Of a stretch of DNA of 8,178 nt, positions 1 to 6,878 are shown piece by piece. The stretch lies in contig JARYMO010000057.1 of the NCBI GenBank assembly GCA_029907055.1, forward strand, positions 1-8,178. Reading direction: 5' to 3'. Numbering within the stretch: the stretch's first letter is position 1; each line of letters starts with the position of its first letter. The DNA comes from Syntrophomonadaceae bacterium (lineage in GTDB: Bacteria; Bacillota; Syntrophomonadia; Syntrophomonadales; Syntrophothermaceae). The notes beneath the pieces are model-generated. The model worked only from the letters and a program-made list of their open reading frames with translations. It was not told where the DNA came from and did not search any database. The position numbers and the translations under genes were made by a program.

Positions 1-1
1 G

Positions 2-31
2 CAGAAGTGGGTGGAGGAGGGAAAGAGATGA
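2..31 (+). CDS. 3' end of upstream gene, probably purQ (partial)
   Basis: Only the last nine codons and the TGA (29-31) are in the window, reading QKWVEEGKR. The TGA overlaps the purL ATG at 28 as ATGA, the same arrangement as at purN/purH further down, which supports this as a real reading frame. In Bacillota operons the gene just before purL is normally purQ, the glutaminase subunit of FGAM synthetase, and a short amphipathic, charged C-terminal tail fits. The identity rests on gene order, not on any PurQ motif, because too little sequence is present. It could be another gene that ends here. Confidence 0.5.
   Translation, partial: QKWVEEGKR
13..21 (+). promoter_or_regulatory. Ribosome-binding site of purL
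   Basis: GGAGGAGGG lies 6 nt before the ATG at 28. It decides the purL start: an in-frame GTG at 7 lies upstream of this site and would place it inside the coding region, adding only a glycine-rich MGGGGKE leader unlike PurL proteins. Confidence 0.75.
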
Positions 32-2232
32 CGGACCGGCCAGTCTGGCAGGAAATGGGGCTCACCGACGCCGAGTACCAGATGATCCTGGAAATCATGG
101 GCCGAACCCCTAACCACCTGGAGCTGGGCATGTTCGCGGTCATGTGGTCCGAGCACTGCGGGTACAAGAATTCGCGCCCGGTGCTCAAGCTCTTCCCCAC
201 CACCGGTCCCCAGGTCATCCAGGGACCGGGGGAGAATGCCGGAGTGGTGGACATCGGTGACAATCAGGCCCTGGTCTTCAAGATCGAGAGTCACAACCAC
301 CCCTCGGCCATCGAACCCTACCAGGGGGCGGCCACCGGGGTAGGAGGCATCGTGCGCGACATCTTTACCATGGGAGCGCGTCCCATTGCCCTCCTCGACT
401 CCCTGCGCTTCGGGCCGCTGGAGGACGAGCGGGTGCGCCACCTGTTCGCCGGCGTGGTGTCCGGCATCGGCGGGTACGGCAACTGTCTCGGCATCCCCAC
501 CGTGGGGGGAGAAGTGTACTTCGAAGAATGTTACCGCGGCAACCCACTTGTCAATGCCATGTGCGTGGGGCTGCTAGACCGTGACGACATCGCCCTGGCC
601 GTGGCCGGCGAGGTGGGGAGCCCGCTCATGGTGGTAGGGGCCCGCACTGGGAGGGATGGCATTCACGGTGCCACTTTCGCCTCCGAGGAGCTCTCGGACG
701 AGTCGCAGGAGAAGCGGCCCTCGGTGCAGGTCGGCGACCCCTTCATGGAAAAGCTGCTCATCGAGGCGTGCCTGGAGCTCATCCGGGAAGACCTGGTGTT
801 CGGCATGCAGGACCTGGGAGCCGCCGGTCTCACCTCCTCGGCGGCAGAGATGGCCAGCAAGGACGGCCGCGGGGTGGAGATCGACGTCAGCCTGGTGCCC
901 CGGCGCGAGAAAGGGATGACTCCCTACGAGGTGATGCTCTCCGAGTCCCAGGAGCGCATGCTCATCTGTCCGCGCCCGGGCAGCGAGCAGCGCATCCGCG
1001 AGATATTCGACCGGTGGGGACTGGACGCCACCGTCATCGGCCAGGTAACCGGCGACGGCTGGTTCCGGGTCAAGGAAGCCGGGGTCGTGGTGGGGGAGGT
1101 CCCGGTACAGGCGCTCACGACCCAGTGCCCGGTGTACCACCGGCCAGCCGAGGAACCGCCCTACTACCGGCAGTTGCAGCAGTTCGAGCCGGGCACGCTC
1201 CCACCGCCGGGCGACTGCGCGGAGGTGCTGCGGAGACTGCTCGCTTCCCCCAACATTGCCAGCAAGGAGTGGGTGTACAGCCAGTATGACCACCAGGTGA
1301 TGATCAACACGGTGGTGCTGCCGGGCGCGGGGGACGCGGCGCTGCTGCGCGTGAAGGGAACCCCCAAGGCCATTGCTCTCAGCACCGACTGCAATGGGCG
1401 CATGGTGTACCTGGACCCGTTCCGCGGCGGCATGATGGCGGTGTGCGAGGCGGCTCGCAACATCGCCTGTACGGGGGCCCGCCCCCTGGCCCTGACCAAT
1501 TGCCTCAACTTTGGCAACCCGGAAAAACCCCATATCTTCTGGCAGTTCCGGCGGGCGGTGGAAGGGATGGCCGCCGCTGCAGCCCGCCTGGGGACGCCGG
1601 TGGTAAGCGGGAACGTGAGCTTCTACAACGAGACCAAGGGGGAAGCCGTCTATCCGACCCCGGTAGTGGGAATGGTGGGGCTGCTGGAGGACATCGGAAC
1701 CCGCGTGGGGATGGGCTTCCGGCAGGCCGGCGACGCCATCGTGCTGGTGGGAGGAGCGCGCGGAGAGATTGGCGGCAGCGAGTACCTCGCGCGCTGGTAC
1801 GGGCTGGTAGCGGGGGAAGTGCCGGAAGTGGACCTGGACCGCGAGAAGGCGCTGATCCAGCTCCTGCAGGTGCTGGCAAGCCGGCGGCTCATTTCCTCGG
1901 CCCACGACGTGGCGGACGGCGGGCTTGCCGTGGCCCTGGCCGAGGCTGCCATCGTCGGGGGCCTGGGCTTTTCTGCCCGGCTGGACCCCGCCGGTCAGCG
2001 CCCTGATTTCGTGCTCTTCAGTGAGGCTCCCGGGCGGGCGGTGGTGAGCGTGTCGCCCCTGTGCCTGGGAGAGGTGCTGGCGCTGGCGGAAGCCCACGAG
2101 CTGGAAGCCGTTGTGCTGGGGCAGGTGGGCGGAGACCGCCTGCAGCTGGAAGTGGGGGGCGTCTCTGCCAGCCTGCAGCTGGAAGAGGCGGCTGCCATCT
2201 GGAAGGGGGCCATCCGGTGGGCCATGTCCTAG
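28..2232 (+). CDS. purL: Phosphoribosylformylglycinamidine synthase subunit PurL (FGAM synthetase II)
   Basis: PurL catalyses the ATP-dependent amidation of FGAR to FGAM, step 4 of purine synthesis, in the cytoplasm. From ATG 28 it has 734 residues, close to the 742 of Bacillus subtilis PurL. It is therefore the short form that works with separate PurQ (ammonia supply from glutamine) and PurS, not the large fused form of E. coli. It shows the duplicated AIRS-like fold. The first half has SEHCGYKNS (41-49), KIESHNHPSAIEP (85-97, conserved histidines), GGIVRDIF (106-113), GGE (160-162), GIHGATFAS (211-219) and QDLGAAGLTSSAAEM (261-275). The second half has LASPNIASKEWVYSQYD (405-421), DPFRGG (463-468), NCLNFGNPEKP (491-501), VSGNVSFYNET (526-536) and HDVADGGLAVALAE (626-639). 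The frame is intact. Its 3' end overlaps purF by 16 nt, and it is the only gene here that ends in TAG. Confidence 0.97.
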   Translation: MTDRPVWQEMGLTDAEYQMILEIMGRTPNHLELGMFAVMWSEHCGYKNSRPVLKLFPTTGPQVIQGPGENAGVVDIGDNQALVFKIESHNHPSAIEPYQGAATGVGGIVRDIFTMGARPIALLDSLRFGPLEDERVRHLFAGVVSGIGGYGNCLGIPTVGGEVYFEECYRGNPLVNAMCVGLLDRDDIALAVAGEVGSPLMVVGARTGRDGIHGATFASEELSDESQEKRPSVQVGDPFMEKLLIEACLELIREDLVFGMQDLGAAGLTSSAAEMASKDGRGVEIDVSLVPRREKGMTPYEVMLSESQERMLICPRPGSEQRIREIFDRWGLDATVIGQVTGDGWFRVKEAGVVVGEVPVQALTTQCPVYHRPAEEPPYYRQLQQFEPGTLPPPGDCAEVLRRLLASPNIASKEWVYSQYDHQVMINTVVLPGAGDAALLRVKGTPKAIALSTDCNGRMVYLDPFRGGMMAVCEAARNIACTGARPLALTNCLNFGNPEKPHIFWQFRRAVEGMAAAAARLGTPVVSGNVSFYNETKGEAVYPTPVVGMVGLLEDIGTRVGMGFRQAGDAIVLVGGARGEIGGSEYLARWYGLVAGEVPEVDLDREKALIQLLQVLASRRLISSAHDVADGGLAVALAEAAIVGGLGFSARLDPAGQRPDFVLFSEAPGRAVVSVSPLCLGEVLALAEAHELEAVVLGQVGGDRLQLEVGGVSASLQLEEAAAIWKGAIRWAMS
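2201..2209 (+). promoter_or_regulatory. Ribosome-binding site of purF inside purL
   Basis: GGAAGGGGG lies 7 nt before the GTG at 2217, within the last codons of purL. It supports GTG as the purF start; no other ATG, GTG or TTG in frame lies between it and the catalytic cysteine codon. Confidence 0.65.
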
Positions 2233-3638
2233 ACGACGACAAGCCGTGCCACGAATGCGGGGTGGTGGGCGTCTACCTCGCCGAGGCGGCGGTGGGCGAA
2301 CCCGCTGAGGCCGCGCGCACGGCCTTCTATGGCCTGTTCGCCCTGCAGCACCGCGGTCAGGAGAGTGCCGGCATCGCGGCGGTGGACGAGAACGGGGAAG
2401 CCCTGGTGCACAAGGCCATGGGCCTGGTGTCAGAGGTGTTCTCGCCTGCGGTCATCGAGGGCCTGCCAGGGCGCATCGCGGTGGGACACGTGCGCTACTC
2501 CACCACCGGGGGCAGCCGTCTGCTCAACGCCCAGCCCCTGGTGTTCAGTTACCTCAGGGGCATGGTGGCGCTGGCCCACAACGGCAACCTGGTCAACTAC
2601 CTGGAGCTGCGCGACCGGCTGGCCACCCTGGGCTCGGTCTTCCAGACCAGCACCGACACCGAGGTAATCGGCAACCTCCTGGCGCGCTACTCGCAAGACC
2701 GCCTGGAGGACGCCCTGATCAAGACCATGATCGACGTGAAAGGGGGGTACGCGCTGGTCCTCGCCGCCCGTGACACCCTGGTCGGGGTGCGGGACCCGCT
2801 CGGCATCAGGCCCCTCTGCCTGGGGAAGTTGGAAGGGGGCTACGTGCTGGCCTCCGAGTCCTGCGCCCTGGACACCATCGGGGCCGAATTCCTGCGCGAT
2901 GTTGCCCCCGGCGAGATCGTGGTCATCGACTCGCGGGGGGTGACCTCGCTCTGCGCCCTGCAGTCGCGCCAGCGCGCGCACTGCGTCTTCGAGTACATCT
3001 ATTTCGCCCGCCCGGACAGCACGCTGGACGGCATCAACGTCAACCGGGCGCGGCGTGCCATGGGCGCACAGTTGGCCCGGGAAACCCGCCTGCAGGCCGA
3101 CATCGTCGTCCCGGTGCCTGATTCCGGCACCTCCGCCGCCCTGGGCTACGCCGCCGAGTCCGGCATTCCCTTCGAGGAAGGACTGATGAAGAACCGCTAC
3201 GTGGGCCGCACGTTCATCCAGCCCACCCAGAAGATGCGTGACCTGGGGGTGCGCCTGAAGCTGAACCCGGTGGCAGAGGTGGTAGCGGGCCGGCGCATCA
3301 TCCTGGTGGACGACTCCATTGTCCGCGGCACCACCAGCCGCCAGATCGTCAGCATGCTGCGGACAGCGGGGGCCAGGGAGGTGCACCTGGTGGTGGCCTC
3401 ACCGCCCACCTGTCACTCGTGCTACTACGGCATCGACACCCATCTGCCCGAGCTGATCGCCGCCCGGCTGGACGTGGAGGGCATCCGCGCCTTCATTGGG
3501 GCGGACAGCCTGCACTACCTGAGCGTGGAAGGGATGTTCTCGGCGCTCGACCGTGGCGGTGAGGGCTTCTGTGTGGCCTGTTTCGACGGCCGCTACCCGG
3601 TGCCGGTGGAAGGTGTCCGAGAAGGGGGCTGTGGCTGA
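2217..3638 (+). CDS. purF: Amidophosphoribosyltransferase (glutamine PRPP amidotransferase)
   Basis: PurF makes 5-phosphoribosylamine from PRPP and glutamine, the committed first step and the usual site of feedback inhibition by purine nucleotides. From GTG 2217 it has 473 residues (B. subtilis 476). The N-terminal Ntn-hydrolase glutaminase starts at Cys14 (HECGVVGV), so a 13-residue propeptide must be removed. It continues with LQHRGQESAGI (43-53), GHVRYSTTGGS (90-100), HNGNLVN (121-127) and QTSTDTEVIGN (143-153). The phosphoribosyltransferase domain has PDSG (301-304) and the PRPP loop ILVDDSIVRGTTS (362-374). Cys256, Cys402, Cys452 and Cys455 align with the four [4Fe-4S] ligands of the B. 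subtilis enzyme, so this is the iron-sulfur, oxygen-sensitive type. Extra cysteines occur at 11, in the propeptide, and at 399. The in-frame extension upstream to 2061 lies inside purL and is not coding. The stop overlaps the purM ATG by one base. Confidence 0.96.
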   Translation: MGHVLDDDKPCHECGVVGVYLAEAAVGEPAEAARTAFYGLFALQHRGQESAGIAAVDENGEALVHKAMGLVSEVFSPAVIEGLPGRIAVGHVRYSTTGGSRLLNAQPLVFSYLRGMVALAHNGNLVNYLELRDRLATLGSVFQTSTDTEVIGNLLARYSQDRLEDALIKTMIDVKGGYALVLAARDTLVGVRDPLGIRPLCLGKLEGGYVLASESCALDTIGAEFLRDVAPGEIVVIDSRGVTSLCALQSRQRAHCVFEYIYFARPDSTLDGINVNRARRAMGAQLARETRLQADIVVPVPDSGTSAALGYAAESGIPFEEGLMKNRYVGRTFIQPTQKMRDLGVRLKLNPVAEVVAGRRIILVDDSIVRGTTSRQIVSMLRTAGAREVHLVVASPPTCHSCYYGIDTHLPELIAARLDVEGIRAFIGADSLHYLSVEGMFSALDRGGEGFCVACFDGRYPVPVEGVREGGCG

Positions 3639-4669
3639 TGGGGGAAATGAGTTACCGGCAGGCAGGAGTAGACATCGACGCCGCCGAGCGCTCGGTGAAG
3701 TTGATTGCCCCCTGGGTGCGCAGGACCCGGCGGCCCGAGGTGCTGGCAGACATCGGCGCCTTCGGCGGCTTCTTCGCCCTGGACACCGGCAGGTTCGAAC
3801 AGCCGGTGCTGGTGGCCGGCGCCGACGGGGTGGGCACCAAGCTGCGTATCGCGCACATGACGAACATACACGACACGGTGGGCATTGACCTGGTGGCCAT
3901 GTGCGTGAACGATGTGCTGGTGCACGGGGCGGAGCCCCTGTTCTTCCTGGACTACCTGGCGGTGGGCAGGCTGGATCCGGCCCAGGTAGAGGCGCTGGTG
4001 AAAGGGGTAGCGGAAGGGTGCGTGCGTGCGGGCTGCGCCCTCATCGGCGGAGAAACCGCGGAGATGCCCGGCTTCTACCAGCCGGGAGAGTACGACATGG
4101 CGGGGTTTGCGGTGGGGGCGGTCAGCCGTGACCGGCTGATTGACGGCAGCGCGGTCAGGCCTGGCGACGTGGTCATCGGGTTGCGCTCGTCGGGCCTGCA
4201 CTCCAATGGCTATTCGCTGGCGCGCAAGGTGCTCCTGGAGCACGCCGGCTACCGCCTGGAGCAGGTGGTGCCGTCCCTGGGCCGTACCCTGGCCGAGGAA
4301 CTGCTGGAACCCACGCGCATTTACGTCAAGCCGGTGCTGCAGCTGCTGGAGGGCGTGGCGGTCTCCGCCATGGCCCACATCACTGGGGGCGGGCTGGTGG
4401 AGAACGTGGCCAGGGTGCTGCCCCCCGGGTGCGGCGTGGTCATCGAGCAGCGGCTGCTGCCCAGGGTGGCGGTGTTCGAGCTGCTGCGGGAACTGGGCGA
4501 CATTGCCCCGGCGGAGATGGTGCGGACCTTCAACATGGGCATCGGCTTCGTCATCATGGTCAGGGCCGAGGAAGCCGACGGCGTCCTGCGCCGGTTGACC
4601 GCGCTGGGCGAGGAGGCCCTGGTCATCGGTCAGGTGTGCGCGGATGCCAGCGGGGTGGAAATCCGGTGA
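3638..4669 (+). CDS. purM: Phosphoribosylformylglycinamidine cyclo-ligase (AIR synthetase)
   Basis: PurM closes the imidazole ring, converting FGAM and ATP to AIR (step 5), in the cytoplasm, normally as a homodimer. It has 343 residues (B. subtilis 346). Visible family motifs are YRQAGVDIDAAE (6-17), IGAFGGFFAL (39-48), GADGVGTKL (61-69), MCVNDVLVHGAEPLFFLDY (88-106), GGETAEMPGFY (137-147), GLRSSGLHSNGYSLAR (181-196), AHITGGGLVENVARVLP (246-262) and RTFNMGIGFV (296-305). The start at 3638 shares its A with the TGA of purF (TGATG). GAAGGGGG at 3621-3628 sits 9 nt upstream, while the next in-frame ATG at 3647 would lie too close to the only G-rich run before it. It acts directly after PurL, encoded two genes upstream. 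The reading frame is intact and unremarkable. Confidence 0.97.
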   Translation: MGEMSYRQAGVDIDAAERSVKLIAPWVRRTRRPEVLADIGAFGGFFALDTGRFEQPVLVAGADGVGTKLRIAHMTNIHDTVGIDLVAMCVNDVLVHGAEPLFFLDYLAVGRLDPAQVEALVKGVAEGCVRAGCALIGGETAEMPGFYQPGEYDMAGFAVGAVSRDRLIDGSAVRPGDVVIGLRSSGLHSNGYSLARKVLLEHAGYRLEQVVPSLGRTLAEELLEPTRIYVKPVLQLLEGVAVSAMAHITGGGLVENVARVLPPGCGVVIEQRLLPRVAVFELLRELGDIAPAEMVRTFNMGIGFVIMVRAEEADGVLRRLTALGEEALVIGQVCADASGVEIR

Positions 4670-5319
4670 GCGGGCTAGGCGGCCGGGGTGCGCGTGCTCT
4701 GCGGCTGGCGGTGCTGGCTTCGGGACGGGGCAGCAACTTCGAGGCCATCTGCCGGGCCATCGATGCCGGGCTGTTGGACGCCCGGGTAGTGGTGCTGATT
4801 TCCGATCGGGCCGATGCTGCCGCGCTGGACAAGGCCCGCGCGCGGGGAATCGCCGCCCGTTTCCTGGACCCTGCAGCCTTCAGCAGCCGGGAGGACTACG
4901 AGCGGGCCCTGGCTGACTGCTGCGAGCAGGCCGGAGCCGACCTGGTGGTGTTGGCGGGGTTCATGCGGCTGTTGGGGAAGACCTTTCTCTCCCGTTTCCC
5001 CCTGCGCACGGTCAACATCCACCCCGCGCTGCTGCCTTCCTTTCCCGGGCTGCACGCGCAGCGGCAGGCGATAGAGTACGGCGTCCGCTTCAGCGGGTGC
5101 ACGGTGCATTTCGTCGACGAAGGTGTCGATACCGGGCCCATCATTGCCCAGGCCGTGGTGCCGGTCTATCCTGAAGACGACGAGGATAGTCTGGCAGCAC
5201 GTATCCTGGAGCAGGAACACCGGCTCTACCCCCATGCGCTGCAGTTGATCGCCGCGGGCCGGGTGGAGGTGGAGGGGCGGCGGGTCAAGGTCCGGGGAGA
5301 AAAGGGGGATGAGGAATGA
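4666..5319 (+). CDS. purN: Phosphoribosylglycinamide formyltransferase (GAR transformylase, folate-dependent)
   Basis: PurN transfers the formyl group of 10-formyltetrahydrofolate to GAR, giving FGAR (step 3). From GTG 4666 it has 217 residues, longer than the 195 of B. subtilis. The excess is a short basic, glycine-rich leader of about 10 residues before the first strand (LRLAVLASGRGSNFEA, 12-27) and a charged tail after about residue 198. The nucleotide-site loop is ASGRGSN (18-24). The catalytic triad known from E. coli is present: Asn117 and His119 in VNIHP, and Asp155 in DEGVDTGPI. LAGFMRLL (96-103) and LLPSFPGLHAQRQA (122-135) are also typical. The GTG overlaps the purM TGA as GTGA, with GGGGTGGA 6 nt upstream. 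No ATG or GTG in frame lies between 4666 and the conserved core, apart from a GTG inside the first strand. The frame runs open upstream to 4429, but that part is a shadow of purM. Confidence 0.95.
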   Translation: MSGLGGRGARALRLAVLASGRGSNFEAICRAIDAGLLDARVVVLISDRADAAALDKARARGIAARFLDPAAFSSREDYERALADCCEQAGADLVVLAGFMRLLGKTFLSRFPLRTVNIHPALLPSFPGLHAQRQAIEYGVRFSGCTVHFVDEGVDTGPIIAQAVVPVYPEDDEDSLAARILEQEHRLYPHALQLIAAGRVEVEGRRVKVRGEKGDEE

Positions 5320-6836
5320 GGAGAGCACTCATCAGCGTGTCTGACAAGACGGGTGTCGTGGAGTTTGCGCGTGGGCTGGAAGAGCTGGGGTACGAGATCG
5401 TGTCCACTGGCGGCACCTACGACACCCTGCGCGGCGCCGGGGTCAGGGCGGTCAAGGTCGCCGAGGTCACCGGGTTCGCGGAGATCCTGGACGGGAGAGT
5501 CAAGACCCTGCACCCGGCCATCCACGGTGGCATCCTGGCCCGCCGTACCCCCGAGCACCTGCGGCAGCTGGAGGCGTGCGGCATCAGCACCATTGACGTG
5601 GTGGCGGTCAACCTGTACCCCTTCCGGGAGACGGTGCAACGGCCGGGCGTTACCCTGGAGGAGGCGGTGGAGAACATCGATATCGGCGGTCCGGCCATGG
5701 TGCGTGCGGCGGCCAAGAACTTCGAGAGCGTGCTGGTGGTAGTGAAACCGGCCTTCTACCCGGCGGTGCTCGACCACCTGCGGGCGGGCGCAGTGGACGC
5801 CGAGTTCCGCATGCGCCTTGCGCTGGAGGCCTACACCCACACTGCTGCCTACGATGCCATGGTGAGCGAGTACCTGCGGGGGCTCCTGGGCATCGAGTTT
5901 GCGGACACCATGGTGATGGCCGGAGAGAAACTGTACGACCTCCGCTACGGGGAAAACCCCCACCAGAAGGCTGCGTTCTACCGCCAGGTGCTGGGGCGTT
6001 CCGGCCTTCCCCTGGCACGGCAGCTCAATGGCAAAGAACTGTCCTACAACAACATCCTGGATGCGGAAGCGGCGCTGGCGCTGGTGTGCGAGTTCGAGCA
6101 ACCGGCCTGCGTCATTGTCAAGCACAACAACCCCTGCGGGGTAGCGCTGGCCGATGACGCGGCGGGGGCGTTCGAGCGGGCCTTCGCCGCCGACCCGCTG
6201 TCGGCCTTCGGGGGCATCGTAGCCGTCAACCGCGTGCTGGACGAGGCGGCGGCGGCCAGGATGGTGGAGCCTTTCCTGGAGGTCATCGTGGCCCCGCAGG
6301 TGGAGGCGGCAGCGCTGGAGGTATTCAGGCAGCGGCCCAACCTGAGGGTGCTGGAGGTGCCGACCGGGGGTGGCGCACCCTACACGGAATGGAGGACCGT
6401 GGAGGGCGGTTTCGTCATGCAGTCGGCTGACCGGGGACCGGTAGAGGTGGGTGCCATGAAGCAGGTGACCCGGGCAGGCGTGTCGGAGCAGCAGCGCCGG
6501 GACATGGTGTTCGGGTGGCACGTGATGCGCTACGTGAAGTCCAACGCCATCGTGGTGGTCAGGGACGGGGTCACGCTGGGCATCGGTGCCGGGCAGATGA
6601 ACCGCGTGGGGGCCGCGCGCCTGGCCCTGGAGCAGGCCGGGGAAAAGGCGGCCGGGGCGGTCATGGTTTCCGATGCCTTCTTCCCCTTCAAGGACACGGT
6701 GGAACTGGCCGCCCGCTACGGCATCAGCGCCATCCTGCAACCAGGGGGGTCGGTGCGCGACGCTGAGAGCATCGAGGAGTGCGACCGCCACGGCATCGCC
6801 ATGGTCTTCACCGGGCAACGTCATTTCAAACACTGA
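5316..6836 (+). CDS. purH: Bifunctional AICAR transformylase / IMP cyclohydrolase
   Basis: PurH does the last two steps to IMP: formylation of AICAR with 10-formyltetrahydrofolate, then cyclisation of FAICAR. It has 506 residues (B. subtilis 512). The N-terminal IMP cyclohydrolase (MGS-like) domain shows ALISVSDKTGVVEFAR (4-19), STGGTYDTLR (30-39), KTLHPAIHGGILARR (63-77), VNLYPF (98-103) and IDIGGPAMVRAAAKNF (121-136). The C-terminal transformylase domain has LRYGENPHQKAAFY (209-222), LNGKELSYNNILDAEAAL (237-254), the catalytic Lys269-His270 in VKHNNPCGVA (268-277), DPLSAFGGIVAVN (293-305), VKSNAIV (407-413), GIGAGQMNRV (422-431) and SDAFFPFKD (452-460), ending in the usual histidine-rich tail RHFKH. 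The ATG overlaps the purN TGA as ATGA, with AAGGGGGA at 5302-5309, 6 nt upstream. Both domains are complete and in frame. Confidence 0.97.
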   Translation: MRRALISVSDKTGVVEFARGLEELGYEIVSTGGTYDTLRGAGVRAVKVAEVTGFAEILDGRVKTLHPAIHGGILARRTPEHLRQLEACGISTIDVVAVNLYPFRETVQRPGVTLEEAVENIDIGGPAMVRAAAKNFESVLVVVKPAFYPAVLDHLRAGAVDAEFRMRLALEAYTHTAAYDAMVSEYLRGLLGIEFADTMVMAGEKLYDLRYGENPHQKAAFYRQVLGRSGLPLARQLNGKELSYNNILDAEAALALVCEFEQPACVIVKHNNPCGVALADDAAGAFERAFAADPLSAFGGIVAVNRVLDEAAAARMVEPFLEVIVAPQVEAAALEVFRQRPNLRVLEVPTGGGAPYTEWRTVEGGFVMQSADRGPVEVGAMKQVTRAGVSEQQRRDMVFGWHVMRYVKSNAIVVVRDGVTLGIGAGQMNRVGAARLALEQAGEKAAGAVMVSDAFFPFKDTVELAARYGISAILQPGGSVRDAESIEECDRHGIAMVFTGQRHFKH

Positions 6837-6878
6837 GCGGTTGGCAAACGGCGAGCGACAGGGACAAAGAGGTGGGTC
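6837..6878 (+). other. purH-purD spacer
   Basis: This is the only non-overlapping junction between complete genes in the cluster. The 42 nt contain no convincing inverted repeat followed by a T run, so I see no terminator, and no clear -35/-10 pair. The only recognisable element is the ribosome-binding site at its right end. Cotranscription of purD with purH is therefore likely. Confidence 0.6.
6868..6876 (+). promoter_or_regulatory. Ribosome-binding site of purD
   Basis: AGAGGTGGG, one deletion away from the consensus AGGAGGTG core, stands just before the ATG at 6879 (4 nt after the GGTG). It is purD's own initiation site, as expected because purD does not overlap purH and cannot rely on coupling. 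Confidence 0.65.

Noticed and set aside
7..27. Upstream GTG start for purL
   Set aside because: It would add MGGGGKE translated from the ribosome-binding site itself; the ATG at 28 has correct spacing and overlaps the upstream stop.
574..2097. A 507-codon open frame on the minus strand opposite purL
   Set aside because: Same composition artefact as the other antisense frames; purL is conserved over its whole length on the + strand.
2061..2216. N-terminal extension of the purF frame
   Set aside because: It is read from within purL in another frame, is composed of Gly/Ala/Arg, and precedes the ribosome-binding site at 2201.
2430..3386. A 318-codon open frame on the minus strand opposite purF
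   Set aside because: No domain is recognisable, composition is His/Gln-rich, and it lies fully antisense to a conserved gene.
3593..4378. A 261-codon open frame on the minus strand opposite purM
   Set aside because: It has the same reverse-read composition and no motif, and it crosses the purF/purM junction.
4429..4665. N-terminal extension of the purN frame
   Set aside because: It overlaps conserved purM coding sequence and has no similarity to formyltransferases that I can see.
6837..6878. Attenuator, riboswitch or terminator between purH and purD
   Set aside because: The stretch is too short for a purine riboswitch and has no stable hairpin or T run.
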